This document shows positions 9,093 to 19,336 of a stretch of 33,259 nucleotides of DNA, piece after piece (the first letter of the stretch is position 1; every line of letters starts with the position of its first letter). The stretch covers positions 1 to 33,259 of the forward strand of contig CAMYYX010000002.1 of NCBI GenBank assembly GCA_947303695.1, in the 5' to 3' direction. This DNA comes from an uncultured Prevotellaceae bacterium (GTDB lineage: Bacteria; Bacteroidota; Bacteroidia; Bacteroidales; Bacteroidaceae). The position numbers and the translations under genes are program-made. Below the pieces are notes generated by a model that saw nothing but the letters and a program-made list of their open reading frames with translations, was not told where the DNA came from and did no database searches.

Positions 9093-10034
9093 ATGGGCAA
9101 AAAATTTTTGATCGTCCTAGCAGTACTTTCAGCCTCGGTTCAGGGAGTACGTGCTCAATGGGATGTGCAGTTTACCGACTTCACAACCCTGCGTTCGTAT
9201 TATAATCCAGCTGTGTCGGGAACGGACGGATTGCTGGATGTATCAATCGCCTATTCGTTGCAGATGGCAGGTTACGACGGAGCACCTAAAACGATGTATG
9301 CAGGTGCCCATATGCCTATCTATTTCTTCGGACCTCGTCATGGTGCAGGAATCAGTCTTTTCAGCGATGAAATCGGTATTTTCAAGACATCCAAGCTCTC
9401 TGCACAGTATTCATTCAACATGAAATTGGGCGAGAAAGGCAGAATAGCCGTAGGTGTTCAAGGTGGTATGCTGAACGAAAAGATCGAACCAGGTAACATG
9501 ATTCTGTCAGATGCCAACGACCCAGCATTCCCTACGTCGACCACAGAGGGAAAGCACTTTGATTTCGCAGCCGGAGTATATTATTACAGCCCTAAGATAT
9601 GGGCGGGTTTATCGTCCATGCACCTTGCTGCTCCAACCATCGAAATGGGCGAAAAATACGAAATTGAGCTCGCACGCACATATTATTTTATGGCTGGAGG
9701 CAATATTAAGCTAAAAAATACGTTATTATCATTACAACCTGCCGTGATGGTGCAGACAGATTTCCAGTCTTGGCGCGAAGATATCCAGTGTAAAGCGTTC
9801 TATGAATACGACGCAAAAACGTTCTTCGCAGGCGTAGGATACAGCCCTGGGATATCTGTGACGGCGATGATTGGTGGAAACTTCCACGGAGTTCAGTTGG
9901 GGTATTCCTATCAGATGTACACCCAAGGAGTGGGAGCCATTCATGGAACGCACGAGTTGGTGTTGAACTACAAAACCAATCTCGATCTGTTCAAAAAAGG
10001 CAAGAATCTGCATAAAAGTGCAAGATTTCTTTAG
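9093..10034 (+). CDS. PorP/SprF family type IX secretion system membrane protein
   Basis: Signal peptide; 'QWDVQFTDFTTLRSYYNPAVSGTDGLLDVSIAYSLQ' matches PorP/SprF; immediately upstream of gldK. Confidence 0.9.
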   Translation: MGKKFLIVLAVLSASVQGVRAQWDVQFTDFTTLRSYYNPAVSGTDGLLDVSIAYSLQMAGYDGAPKTMYAGAHMPIYFFGPRHGAGISLFSDEIGIFKTSKLSAQYSFNMKLGEKGRIAVGVQGGMLNEKIEPGNMILSDANDPAFPTSTTEGKHFDFAAGVYYYSPKIWAGLSSMHLAAPTIEMGEKYEIELARTYYFMAGGNIKLKNTLLSLQPAVMVQTDFQSWREDIQCKAFYEYDAKTFFAGVGYSPGISVTAMIGGNFHGVQLGYSYQMYTQGVGAIHGTHELVLNYKTNLDLFKKGKNLHKSARFL

Positions 10035-10092
10035 TCTCGACAAAAAAATGTGCAGGCAAAACGAAGTTGGATATTATAAAAACTGAGAATAT

Positions 10093-11520
10093 ATGAAAAA
10101 AGGATTATTTGCAGTAGGCATTTTGGCGCTATTCATCACAGTCGTATCATGTATGAGTTCACGTGGCTCAGCTGAAGCGTCAGGTGGTGAAGTGACTGGT
10201 GTTGGTGGTTCTGCCATTTCCGAACCCGCCCCATATGGGATGGTATTGATTAAACGCGGTTCGCTGAAGATGGGTACAGACAATACCGACAGCTTGTGGG
10301 GCAAGAAGATGCCAGAGAGAGAGATTTCTGTAGATGCGTTCTGGATGGACGAGACAGAAGTGACCAACTCCAAGTATCGTCAGTTCGTACTTTGGGTACG
10401 TGATTCCATTCTCCGTGAACGATTGGCTGATGCTGGTTATGAAGAATACAGGATTGAAGAGGACAAGAACGGTGACCCTGTTCCTCCACATCTGAACTGG
10501 TCGAAATCACTGCCTTGGCGTAACCCAGACGAGGATGAGGAACGTATCCTGGAAAGTGTGTACACCTATCATCCGTTCGACGGAACGAAGATGTTGGATG
10601 CCAGCCAAATGAACTATCGTTATGAGACGTTCGACTATGCGTTGGCTGCACAGCGTAAATATCGTCTGAACCCAGAAGAACGTAATCTGAACACAGATAT
10701 CAAAGTAGATCCGAACGAACAGGTGATAATTTCGAAAGACACCGCCTATATCGACGATGAAGGACGTATCGTTCGTCAGACGCTGACCCGTCCATTGTCG
10801 AGCATGTGGGACTTTGTCAATACATACATTATTAATATTTATCCTGATACCACTTGTTGGGTGAACGATTTCCAGAATGCTGAAAACGAGATTTACATGC
10901 GTCTCTACTTCAGCCATCCTAACTACAACGAATACCCGGTGGTTGGTGTCAACTGGGAACAGGCTAACGCCTATTGCAACTGGCGTACTGACTTCCTGAT
11001 GAAGGGATTGGGCGGAAATGCCAAATTCATTCAGCGCTATCGTCTCCCGACTGAGGCTGAGTGGGAGTTTGCCGCTCGTGGAAAAGAGGGCAATGAACTG
11101 CCATGGGAGAACAACGATGTGAAGAGCGATAACGGTTGCTACTATGCGAACTTCAAACCTGACAGAGGTAACTACACGATGGATGGTAACATCATCACAT
11201 CGAAAGTCGGCATCTACTCAGCCAATTCCAACGGATTGTATGATATGGCAGGAAATGTGGCAGAATGGACATCGACTGTCTATACAGAAGCAGGTGTGCT
11301 GTCGATGAGCGACCTCAACCCAACCCTTAAGTACAACGCAGCCCTCGAAGACCCGTACGCATTGAAGAAGAAATCGGTACGTGGTGGTTCTTGGAAAGAC
11401 CCAGAGAGCTTTATCAAGTCGGCTTGGCGTACATCAGAGTTCCAGAACGTAGGACGTTCGTTCGTTGGTTTCCGATGTGTACGAACCCAGGTTGGAACGG
11501 CATCAAAGCAGAAAAAATAA
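10093..11520 (+). CDS. gldK: T9SS ring lipoprotein GldK/PorK (SUMF1/FGE fold)
   Basis: Lipobox ITVVSC; FGE motifs 'MVLIKRGSLKMGTDN', 'YRLPTEAEWEFAARG', 'MAGNVAEWTST', 'VRGGSWKD', 'GFRCVRT'. Confidence 0.93.
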   Translation: MKKGLFAVGILALFITVVSCMSSRGSAEASGGEVTGVGGSAISEPAPYGMVLIKRGSLKMGTDNTDSLWGKKMPEREISVDAFWMDETEVTNSKYRQFVLWVRDSILRERLADAGYEEYRIEEDKNGDPVPPHLNWSKSLPWRNPDEDEERILESVYTYHPFDGTKMLDASQMNYRYETFDYALAAQRKYRLNPEERNLNTDIKVDPNEQVIISKDTAYIDDEGRIVRQTLTRPLSSMWDFVNTYIINIYPDTTCWVNDFQNAENEIYMRLYFSHPNYNEYPVVGVNWEQANAYCNWRTDFLMKGLGGNAKFIQRYRLPTEAEWEFAARGKEGNELPWENNDVKSDNGCYYANFKPDRGNYTMDGNIITSKVGIYSANSNGLYDMAGNVAEWTSTVYTEAGVLSMSDLNPTLKYNAALEDPYALKKKSVRGGSWKDPESFIKSAWRTSEFQNVGRSFVGFRCVRTQVGTASKQKK

Positions 11521-11559
11521 AGGTGAAAACGAATCATCAAACATAAAACAGATAGGAAA

Positions 11560-12309
11560 ATGGCAAGAAATAATATCATAGCAAAATTGCAACGTTGGAT
11601 GGATAGCAAACCGGGTCAGATGTTTCTGAACTATGCTTATAGTTGGGGTGCTTCTATCGTAATTCTCGGAGCGTTGTTCAAGATTACACATATCGCTGGA
11701 GCTGACTTCATGTTGTTCCTTGGTATGGGAACCGAGGTGATTGTGTTCTTCCTCGCTGGTTTCGAACGTCCTTATGACGTCGAGCCTAAAAAGGAAGAAG
11801 TTGAAACCAGTGGAGAACCTGCTGGAGTACAGGTGAGCGGTGGCGGAACGGTCATCATAAACGGTGGTATTCCATCCCAGCCTCTTGCTGTAGAAGGTGT
11901 TCAACCAGAAGGTCCTACAGAACCAATTGACGCAGCTCAGCTTGCTGGCGCTATTGCTGCATCACCTATCATGTCGCCTCAGTTTGCTGGTATGTGTCCA
12001 GAGATGCAAGAAGCTACTCAGACCTATGTGGATCAGTTGAACGAATTGACAGATATCCTGAAGAAGGTGGCAGAACAATCTGCCCGACTCACTCGCGACT
12101 CAGAAGAGATGGAGAACATGAACCGTACGCTTACTGGTATCAACCGTTTCTACGAGATGCAGTTGCGTAGTGTGAGCGCTCAGAGTGCAACGATTGATGA
12201 TGTCAACGAACAGACAAAGCGTCTGGCCAGTCAACTCGAAGAACTCAATCAGGTATATGCCCGTATGGTTGAGGCTCTGAAAGTGAATATGACAGTCAAA
12301 GGTGAATAA
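11560..12309 (+). CDS. gldL: T9SS motor protein GldL/PorL
   Basis: Two TM helices with 'YSWGASIVILGALFKITH...LGMGTEVIVFFLAGFERP', then coiled-coil; position between gldK and gldM. Confidence 0.93.
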   Translation: MARNNIIAKLQRWMDSKPGQMFLNYAYSWGASIVILGALFKITHIAGADFMLFLGMGTEVIVFFLAGFERPYDVEPKKEEVETSGEPAGVQVSGGGTVIINGGIPSQPLAVEGVQPEGPTEPIDAAQLAGAIAASPIMSPQFAGMCPEMQEATQTYVDQLNELTDILKKVAEQSARLTRDSEEMENMNRTLTGINRFYEMQLRSVSAQSATIDDVNEQTKRLASQLEELNQVYARMVEALKVNMTVKGE

Positions 12310-12340
12310 AAAGTCAATTGTCAAATAGAGAAGAAATAAG

Positions 12341-13909
12341 ATGGCAATAAAGAAAAGAAAACTGTCGCCACGTCAGAAGATGATCAACCTGATGTACCTC
12401 GTGCTGATGGCCATGCTTGCCTTGAACGTCAGCTCGGATGTGCTCAATGGTTTCTCATTGGTGGATGAAGGACTCAACCGCTCCAAGGAGAATGAATCAT
12501 CCCAAAACGAAGCAATCTATAAGACTCTTGATGAAGCGATGGAGCAGAATCCTGAGAAAGTGAAAGAGTGGTATAACAAAGCGCAGAATGTGCGCCAGAT
12601 GTCCGACTCGCTCTATTCGCTGGCTGAGGAACTGAAATGGGAGATTGTGCGTGAGGCTGATGGAAAGGATGGCGATATCCATAATATAAATAATAAGGAG
12701 AACCTTGAGGCTGCTACCCATGTGATGCTGGCTCCTAGCATCGGACGTGGAGGCGAACTCCTCAAGGCAATCAACCACTATCGTGAGTCTATCACCAAAA
12801 TGGTGAATGATGATAAGATGCGTCAGATTATCACTGATAACCTATCGACGAATGTACCAAAGAAAGCAAAGGTGCTGGGTAAGAACTGGCAGGAATACAT
12901 GTTCGAGAACACTCCGGTCATTGCTGCTGTTACCTTGCTTTCGAAGTTGCAGAACGACGTTCGTAGTGCTGAAGGTGAATTGCTCCATCAGCTAGTAGCA
13001 AATATCGACATTAAGGACGTGCGTGTGAACGAAATCAGCGCATTCGTCATCCCGAGTTCACAAACAGTGGTTCAAGGCGGTCGATTCTCTGCTGATATCA
13101 TTATGGCAGCTGTCGACACCACAGCTCGTCCGGAAATCTACATCGGTAATACCTTGCTGAAGTCGAGCAACGGACACTATGAGACCATCTGCAACTCGAC
13201 TGGTGACTTCACCCTGAGAGGTTATCTGATCATGCGTAACGGTAACGGAGAGGAAATCCGTCGTGATTTTGCTCAGCCTTACACCGTAGTCGAACCAGCA
13301 GCAACGGTATCAGCTACCATGATGAATATCCTGTATGCGGGTTATCAGAACCCTGTCAGTGTGAGTGTGCCTGGAGTTCCCAAGAACAAAGTGAACGCCA
13401 CAATGAGTGGTGGTACCCTCACCAAGAAAGGCGAAGGAGAATACATCGCAACCCCATCGAAGGTTGGTGAAGATGTCGTTATTACCGTTACAGCTGACAA
13501 TCAAGGACGTTCACAGGAAATGGGTAAGTTCACCTTCCATGTACGTCAGTTACCTGATCCAGCTGCCTATATTGCCTATTCTGATGACAAAGGAAATACG
13601 ATGCGATACAAAGGTGGTCAGCCATTTGGAAAGGCAACTCTGCTCAACACAACAGGTATCAGTGCTGCTATCGACAATGGTATGCTTGATATCCAGTTCC
13701 GAGTAGTAGGTTTCGAAACCACGTTCTTCGACAATATGGGTAACGTAATCCCAGAGATATCGAAATCGGCCAATTTCACCGATCGACAACGTGATATGAT
13801 TCGACGAATCAGTCGAGGAAAACGATTCTATATATCAAGAGTACATGCCATCGGACCTGACGGCATCGAACGTACCCTCCCAAGTTCTATGGAAGTAATC
13901 ATTAATTAG
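12341..13909 (+). CDS. gldM: T9SS motor protein GldM/PorM
   Basis: N-term 'KRKLSPRQKMINLMYLVLMAMLALNVSSDVLNGFSLVDEGL' is the GldM signature; 522 aa. Confidence 0.95.
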   Translation: MAIKKRKLSPRQKMINLMYLVLMAMLALNVSSDVLNGFSLVDEGLNRSKENESSQNEAIYKTLDEAMEQNPEKVKEWYNKAQNVRQMSDSLYSLAEELKWEIVREADGKDGDIHNINNKENLEAATHVMLAPSIGRGGELLKAINHYRESITKMVNDDKMRQIITDNLSTNVPKKAKVLGKNWQEYMFENTPVIAAVTLLSKLQNDVRSAEGELLHQLVANIDIKDVRVNEISAFVIPSSQTVVQGGRFSADIIMAAVDTTARPEIYIGNTLLKSSNGHYETICNSTGDFTLRGYLIMRNGNGEEIRRDFAQPYTVVEPAATVSATMMNILYAGYQNPVSVSVPGVPKNKVNATMSGGTLTKKGEGEYIATPSKVGEDVVITVTADNQGRSQEMGKFTFHVRQLPDPAAYIAYSDDKGNTMRYKGGQPFGKATLLNTTGISAAIDNGMLDIQFRVVGFETTFFDNMGNVIPEISKSANFTDRQRDMIRRISRGKRFYISRVHAIGPDGIERTLPSSMEVIIN

Positions 13910-13921
13910 CAAAACCAGCAT

Positions 13922-15175
13922 ATGAAGAGAATCATCATCGTAATATTAGGTATATGCTCCACACTCAGCATGAGTGCGCAACCTGCCAACAGCAGAGTGA
14001 CGCAGAGTAACACCAACACAACGAGGCCAACGACAACAGCTGCACCAACTACGCCAGCTACAACGGCACGCCCAACTAAAACGGCGCGGCCAACTACGAC
14101 TCCGGCCCAACCTTCAGGTGTGACACGTCAGACAACCACTAGAAATACACAGGCTGCAAAACCATCTGTCAGCCGTGCAAGTATCATGTTCCCAACAGCT
14201 GTCGAAGTGCCTGTAGATGTAGCATGGCGTCGTGACATCTATCGTGAGCTTGACCTCACCAAAGATGCCAACGCACCATTATACTACCCAGTAGAACCTC
14301 AGGAAGGACGTGTGAATCTGTTCACCCTGTTGTTCCAGCTGCTCAATACGGGCAAGATTCCTGCATATACGTATGACCCTAGTGGTCTTGAGAACTTCAA
14401 TACGTCCAATCGTATGCATTTCAAGGATATGCTCGAACGCTATGAGATTCCATACGAAGTGAATGGCAATAGCATCAAGGTAAATCCCGTTGATGTCCCT
14501 TCTAACGAAGTACTCAGCTATTTCGTCAAGGAGAGCAGCTACTATGACCAGCATACTGCTACTTATCATAGTCGCGTCGTAGCTCTCTGCCCTGTGATGC
14601 ATCGTTCAGGTAGTTTCGTCGATTTCAACTCACCAAGTATGAGTGCAGACGTACAGAAGTCTCCGCTCTTCTGGGTGAAGATGGAAGATATCGAATCCTA
14701 CCTCAGCCAGAACATGGTGATGACCAGTAATTACAACAATGCAGCTACAATGTCAATGGCCGACTTCTTTGATACGAACAAATATAAGGGTACCATCTAT
14801 ATGACCACTAATATGCAGGGTAAGTCGCTTGCACAGATGGTTGGAGATTCATTCCAGATGGATTTCGATTCTGATTCTGTTATGTATGATACTGAGGTAG
14901 CCTCTAAGAATGCACTTCAGCGTGAACAGAACCGTATTGAGAAAGAGATTTCTGACTTTGAGAAGCATATCTGGGCAGCACCAGTTGACTCTGCAGCCCT
15001 CGCTCGTCAAGACTCTATAGCAGCAGCTGAAGCAACGTCGAAGAAAGCCAAAAAGGCTAGTACACGTTCTACAGCTCGCCAGACAACTACGAAGGCAGAG
15101 AAGACCAAGAAAGAAAAGGCTCCTAGTTCAAGCGGTAGCGCTCCACGCGTGTCTGTTCGCCGTGAACGCCACTGA
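13922..15175 (+). CDS. gldN: T9SS ring protein GldN/PorN
   Basis: 'DVAWRRDIYRELDLTKDANAPLYYPVEPQEGRVNLFTLLFQLL' core; fourth gene of gldKLMN; low-complexity Thr/Pro N-terminus and Lys-rich C-terminus. Confidence 0.92.
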   Translation: MKRIIIVILGICSTLSMSAQPANSRVTQSNTNTTRPTTTAAPTTPATTARPTKTARPTTTPAQPSGVTRQTTTRNTQAAKPSVSRASIMFPTAVEVPVDVAWRRDIYRELDLTKDANAPLYYPVEPQEGRVNLFTLLFQLLNTGKIPAYTYDPSGLENFNTSNRMHFKDMLERYEIPYEVNGNSIKVNPVDVPSNEVLSYFVKESSYYDQHTATYHSRVVALCPVMHRSGSFVDFNSPSMSADVQKSPLFWVKMEDIESYLSQNMVMTSNYNNAATMSMADFFDTNKYKGTIYMTTNMQGKSLAQMVGDSFQMDFDSDSVMYDTEVASKNALQREQNRIEKEISDFEKHIWAAPVDSAALARQDSIAAAEATSKKAKKASTRSTARQTTTKAEKTKKEKAPSSSGSAPRVSVRRERH

Positions 15176-15222
15176 TAAGATGATACGTGTCATCAACTGG
15201 CCGTTATCATTCTAACCATCAT

Positions 15223-15264
15223 AAGTTCCTTTCCATTCGCTAATCAGCGAAAGGGAAGGAACTT
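15223..15264 (+). terminator. Long hairpin terminator after gldN
   Basis: aagttcctt-tccat-tcgct-aatc-agcga-aaggg-aaggaactt: 9-bp outer and 5-bp inner stems joined by an imperfect segment. Confidence 0.8.
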
Positions 15265-15338
15265 TTAAATCATTAAGCTATTTATTACCTGATTTTTCTG
15301 CAATCTTCATGGGAAATGCTTACTTTTCTGCCTGATTA

Positions 15339-15370
15339 TTTGGCACATTCCACGATTTATCGTACTTTTG
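15339..15370 (+). promoter_or_regulatory. Putative Bacteroidota promoter for fumarase (TTTG-N20-TACTTTTG)
   Basis: TTTG 15339-15342, 20-nt spacer, TACTTTTG 15363-15370: full match to TTTG/TAnnTTTG. Confidence 0.7.
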
Positions 15371-15401
15371 TGGTTGGAAATTAATATAAACAGATATAGA
15401 T

Positions 15402-17054
15402 ATGGCAACTATTCCAGATTTTAAGTATGCCCCAATGTTTCAGATGGGTAAGGACGATACGGAGTACCGTCTGCTGACGAAAGAAGGGGTGACAGTGAGT
15501 GAATTCGAAGGTCACGAAATCGTGAAGGTATCCAAGGAAGCACTTACGTTGCTGGCTCAGCAGGCTTTCCATGATGTAGAGTTCATGCTTCGTCGTGAGC
15601 ACAACGAGCAAGTAGCAAAGATATTGAAAGACCCTGAAGCATCGGAGAATGACAAGTATGTGGCTCTCCAGTTCCTTCGTAATGCAGAAACAGCATGTAA
15701 AGGTGTGCTGCCCTTCTGTCAAGATACAGGTACAGCCATCATCCATGGTGAGAAAGGTCAGCAGGTATGGACTGGATTCGAGGACGAAGAGGCTTTGAGC
15801 CTTGGTGTGTTCAACACTTATACACAGGATAACCTGCGTTATTCGCAAAATGCTCCTTTGAATATGTACGATGAGGTGAACACCAAATGTAATCTCCCAG
15901 CACAGATTGATATCGAGGCTGTAGAAGGTGCCGAATACCGATTCGTGATGGTAGCCAAAGGTGGTGGTTCGGCCAATAAGACCTACTTCTACCCAATGAC
16001 CAAAGCAACCATTCAGAACGAAGGTACATTGCTGCCATTCCTGGTAGAGGAGATGAAGCATCTGGGTACAGCCGCTTGTCCACCATATCATATCGCTTTC
16101 GTTATCGGTGGTACATCAGCAGAGAAAAACCTGTTGACTGTGAAATTGGCTTCAATCAAGTATTACGACAACCTGCCAACCACAGGTGATGAGACAGGAC
16201 GTGCATTCCGCGATGTAGATTTGGAACAGAAACTGCTGAAGGAAGCATTTAAGATTGGATTGGGTGCTCAGTTTGGAGGAAAGTATCTTGCTCATGATAT
16301 TCGTGTCATTCGTCTGCCTCGTCATGGAGCCAGCTGTCCAATCGGTATGGGAGTAAGCTGTAGTGCTGACCGCAATATCAAGGCAAAGATTAACAAGGAT
16401 GGTATCTGGTTGGAGAAGATGGACGACAATCCAAGCGAACTGATTCCAGAAGAATATCGTAAGCCAGGTGAAGGCGCCAAGGGTATTGAGATTGACCTTG
16501 ATAAAGGTATCGATGCTGTACGTGCAGAACTGACTAAGTATCCTGTATCGACTCGTGTAAACCTCAAGGGAACCATCATCGTAGCTCGTGATATCGCTCA
16601 TGCCAAACTGAAAGCTCGTCTGGATGCAGGCGAAGGTATGCCTCAGTATTTCAAGGACTATCCTGTGCTTTATGCAGGACCTGCCAAGACACCAGAAGGC
16701 TATCCTTGTGGATCGATGGGCCCAACCACAGCCAACCGTATGGATCCATACGTAGACGAGTTCCAGGCAAACGGCGCATCGCTCGTGATGATAGCAAAGG
16801 GCAACCGTACACAGCAAGTGACAGATGCCTGCAAGAAGCATGGTGGCTTCTATCTTGGAACTATCGGAGGTGTGGCTGCCGTACTCTCACAAAGCAGTAT
16901 CAAGAGCATCGAGTGTGTAGAATATCCAGAACTTGGTATGGAAGCCATTTGGAAAATCAAGGTAGAGGACTTCCCTGCTTTCATCCTTGTGGATGATAAG
17001 GGTAACGACTTCTTCAAGCAACTCAAGCCTTGTACTGGTTGCACCATCATGTAA
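15402..17054 (+). CDS. Class I fumarate hydratase (Fe-S dependent)
   Basis: '[23 protein letters not shown]', '[15 protein letters not shown]', '[34 protein letters not shown]', '[13 protein letters not shown]' are class I fumarase motifs. Confidence 0.95.
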   Translation: MATIPDFKYAPMFQMGKDDTEYRLLTKEGVTVSEFEGHEIVKVSKEALTLLAQQAFHDVEFMLRREHNEQVAKILKDPEASENDKYVALQFLRNAETACKGVLPFCQDTGTAIIHGEKGQQVWTGFEDEEALSLGVFNTYTQDNLRYSQNAPLNMYDEVNTKCNLPAQIDIEAVEGAEYRFVMVAKGGGSANKTYFYPMTKATIQNEGTLLPFLVEEMKHLGTAACPPYHIAFVIGGTSAEKNLLTVKLASIKYYDNLPTTGDETGRAFRDVDLEQKLLKEAFKIGLGAQFGGKYLAHDIRVIRLPRHGASCPIGMGVSCSADRNIKAKINKDGIWLEKMDDNPSELIPEEYRKPGEGAKGIEIDLDKGIDAVRAELTKYPVSTRVNLKGTIIVARDIAHAKLKARLDAGEGMPQYFKDYPVLYAGPAKTPEGYPCGSMGPTTANRMDPYVDEFQANGASLVMIAKGNRTQQVTDACKKHGGFYLGTIGGVAAVLSQSSIKSIECVEYPELGMEAIWKIKVEDFPAFILVDDKGNDFFKQLKPCTGCTIM

Positions 17055-17093
17055 TGTAAAACCTAAACCGTAATCAAATCATAAAGAATAGAA

Positions 17094-17654
17094 ATGGAAG
17101 ACGTAAAACAGTACCTCAATGCTGCTGAAGAAGATATGGAGATGGCAGCCATGAACCTTGAGGAGAAATTAAGCCGCATCCGTGCAGGACGTGCTAATGT
17201 GCATATCCTCGACGGAATCCGCGTAGACTCTTATGGAGCTATGATGCCCCTGAGTAATGTTGCTACCCTTACCACACCAGACGCACGTTCTATCATCATC
17301 AAACCTTGGGATAAGAACATGCTGAAGGTGATTGAGAAGGCCATCATCGACTCATCGGTAGGTATCATGCCAGAGAACAACGGTGAACAGTTGAGACTGG
17401 GTATTCCTGTGTTGACAGAGGAACGCCGTAAAGAATTGTCGAAGCAATGTGCGAAAGAAGCAGAATCAGCAAAGGTGAGTGTAAGAAATTCACGCCGTAA
17501 CGCCATTGAGAAGCTAAAGAAGAGTGTGAAGGATGGTGTGCCTGAGGATGTAGAGAAGGATGCGGAAGAAGAGTGTCAGAAGCTTCATGATAAGTATATC
17601 AAGAAGATTGACGCTATGCTCGACGAGAAGAACAAGGAAATCATGACCGTGTAA
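17094..17654 (+). CDS. frr: Ribosome recycling factor
   Basis: 'LSRIRAGRANVHILDGIRVDSYGAMMPLSNVATLTTPDARSIIIKPWDK' RRF signature; 186 aa. Confidence 0.97.
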   Translation: MEDVKQYLNAAEEDMEMAAMNLEEKLSRIRAGRANVHILDGIRVDSYGAMMPLSNVATLTTPDARSIIIKPWDKNMLKVIEKAIIDSSVGIMPENNGEQLRLGIPVLTEERRKELSKQCAKEAESAKVSVRNSRRNAIEKLKKSVKDGVPEDVEKDAEEECQKLHDKYIKKIDAMLDEKNKEIMTV

Positions 17655-17657
17655 AAG

Positions 17658-18602
17658 ATGCACGGACTTGTTGTCAGAAATACGGGGAGTTGGTACACAG
17701 TACGTACTGATGATGGTAGTTTGATTGATTGTAAGGTGAAAGGTAACTTTCGTCTGAAAGGCATTCGTTCGACTAACCCTGTTGCGATAGGCGATCATGT
17801 GGAGATGATTCCACAACCGGACCATACTGCGCTCATCACTTCTATTGATGAGCGCAAAAACTATATTATACGCAAATCAACCAACCTTTCGAAACAGTCG
17901 CATATTCTGGCAGCTAATCTTGACCAGTGTTTCCTGTTTGTTACCATCAGTCACCCTACAACTTCCACGACGTTTATCGATCGCTTTCTCGCTACAGCTG
18001 AAGCATACAGCATTCCTGTAACGATTATCTTCAACAAGGTGGACCTTTACGACGACGATGATAGGGAATATCTCGATGGAATGGTCTGTTTGTACGAAAC
18101 CATCGGATATAAATGTTTGGCTGTCTCCCTGAAAACGGGCGATGGAATGGAGGAAATCCGATCCGAACTGCAAGGAAAAGTGACTTTGCTCTCAGGCAAC
18201 AGTGGTGTGGGTAAGTCAACCTTTATCAATTACTTGATGCCCGACCTGCACCTGAAAACTTGCGAAATCAGCGATGCCTATAACACAGGTAAGCACACGA
18301 CCACCTTCTCGGAGATGTACGAGATTGAGGGAGGAGATGGGGAACGGAGCTACATTATTGACACACCAGGTATCAAGGGATTCGGAACGTTCAATATGGA
18401 GCGCGAAGAGGTGGGACATTATTTCAAGGAAATCTTCCGTTTCTCCCAAGATTGCAGATTTAATAATTGTACCCACACACATGAACCGGGGTGTGCAGTA
18501 TTGGCAGCTGTGGAACGACATGATATCAGCGAAAGCCGTTATAATTCCTATCTGTCGATGCTCGAAGACGAAAACGAAGAGAAATATCGCTCAGGTTACT
18601 AA
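17658..18602 (+). CDS. rsgA: Ribosome small subunit-dependent GTPase A
   Basis: OB fold, 'NKVDLY', P-loop 'GNSGVGKSTFIN', 'DTPGIKGFG', C-term zinc motif 'CRFNNCTHTHEPGCAV'. Confidence 0.97.
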   Translation: MHGLVVRNTGSWYTVRTDDGSLIDCKVKGNFRLKGIRSTNPVAIGDHVEMIPQPDHTALITSIDERKNYIIRKSTNLSKQSHILAANLDQCFLFVTISHPTTSTTFIDRFLATAEAYSIPVTIIFNKVDLYDDDDREYLDGMVCLYETIGYKCLAVSLKTGDGMEEIRSELQGKVTLLSGNSGVGKSTFINYLMPDLHLKTCEISDAYNTGKHTTTFSEMYEIEGGDGERSYIIDTPGIKGFGTFNMEREEVGHYFKEIFRFSQDCRFNNCTHTHEPGCAVLAAVERHDISESRYNSYLSMLEDENEEKYRSGY

Positions 18603-18622
18603 CGTAACTTGAGCATTTTTTT
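18589..18622 (+). terminator. Intrinsic terminator overlapping the rsgA stop codon
   Basis: gctcaggttac-taac-gtaacttgagc (11-bp stem, one G-T pair), then attttttt. Confidence 0.85.
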
Positions 18623-19336
18623 ACGCTTTTCGAAGTGTTCAAGTTTATCCATCACGATAGTTACAGCCGTTTGTTCATCCCATCCACGTAGAGTAGCATA
18701 TCTAGTTACGATACGCTTTAATATCGGACGTACGTGGGTAAGGCGGAACAGACTTTCTAAACATTCTTTCTTCGATGGATTGGGCGAAAAATGGGAGCGA
18801 TTGATGTCGATCGTAGTAATGTGATACCCTGATGTTTCTTGATGATATAAGAAATTGCTAAGGTTTGTATCACCATGAATAAATCCCTTCTCGTGACAAT
18901 CTACCAAAAACTGAGCGATGGCTTCTACCAAATCATCATGTTTTTCAGGTTCTTCCCTCAAGATACGTGCATCAGGGTCTCCACAGAACTCTGTTACCAA
19001 ATAACCTTGATAGAACAATCCTTTGCGAGAGGTCTCAATACAAGCAATCGGTGTCGGAGTGCTGATTCCTAGCTCGACAAGTTTCATTCCATATAGATAG
19101 GCACGTTTAGCTTTACTGGGACGGAAAACGGTGTAATCGAAACGCTGGTGCAACATCGGCTTCTTGAATCGCTTCACGACAATCGTACGGCCTTCTACGG
19201 TGAAGAATCTAATTTGATTACGTTCGTCATACACCAATTCGCCTTCCTTATCATATATAGCGGGAAGTGAGTGAACAAAATCACTCAAATGACTATATAC
19301 AGGATTGATAATGACTTGTGTACCGTTTAGTCGCAT
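18599..19336 (-). CDS. Lipopolysaccharide kinase (WaaP/InaA-like) family protein
   Basis: Kinase motifs 'VVKRFKKP', 'GFIHGDTNLSNFLYH', 'TTIDINRSHF'; overlaps the upstream GT gene. Confidence 0.85.
   Translation of the reverse strand: MRLNGTQVIINPVYSHLSDFVHSLPAIYDKEGELVYDERNQIRFFTVEGRTIVVKRFKKPMLHQRFDYTVFRPSKAKRAYLYGMKLVELGISTPTPIACIETSRKGLFYQGYLVTEFCGDPDARILREEPEKHDDLVEAIAQFLVDCHEKGFIHGDTNLSNFLYHQETSGYHITTIDINRSHFSPNPSKKECLESLFRLTHVRPILKRIVTRYATLRGWDEQTAVTIVMDKLEHFEKRKKMLKLR

Noticed and set aside
16152-16841. 229-aa antisense ORF within fumarase
   Set aside because: Opposite a strongly conserved enzyme; no start context or domain support.
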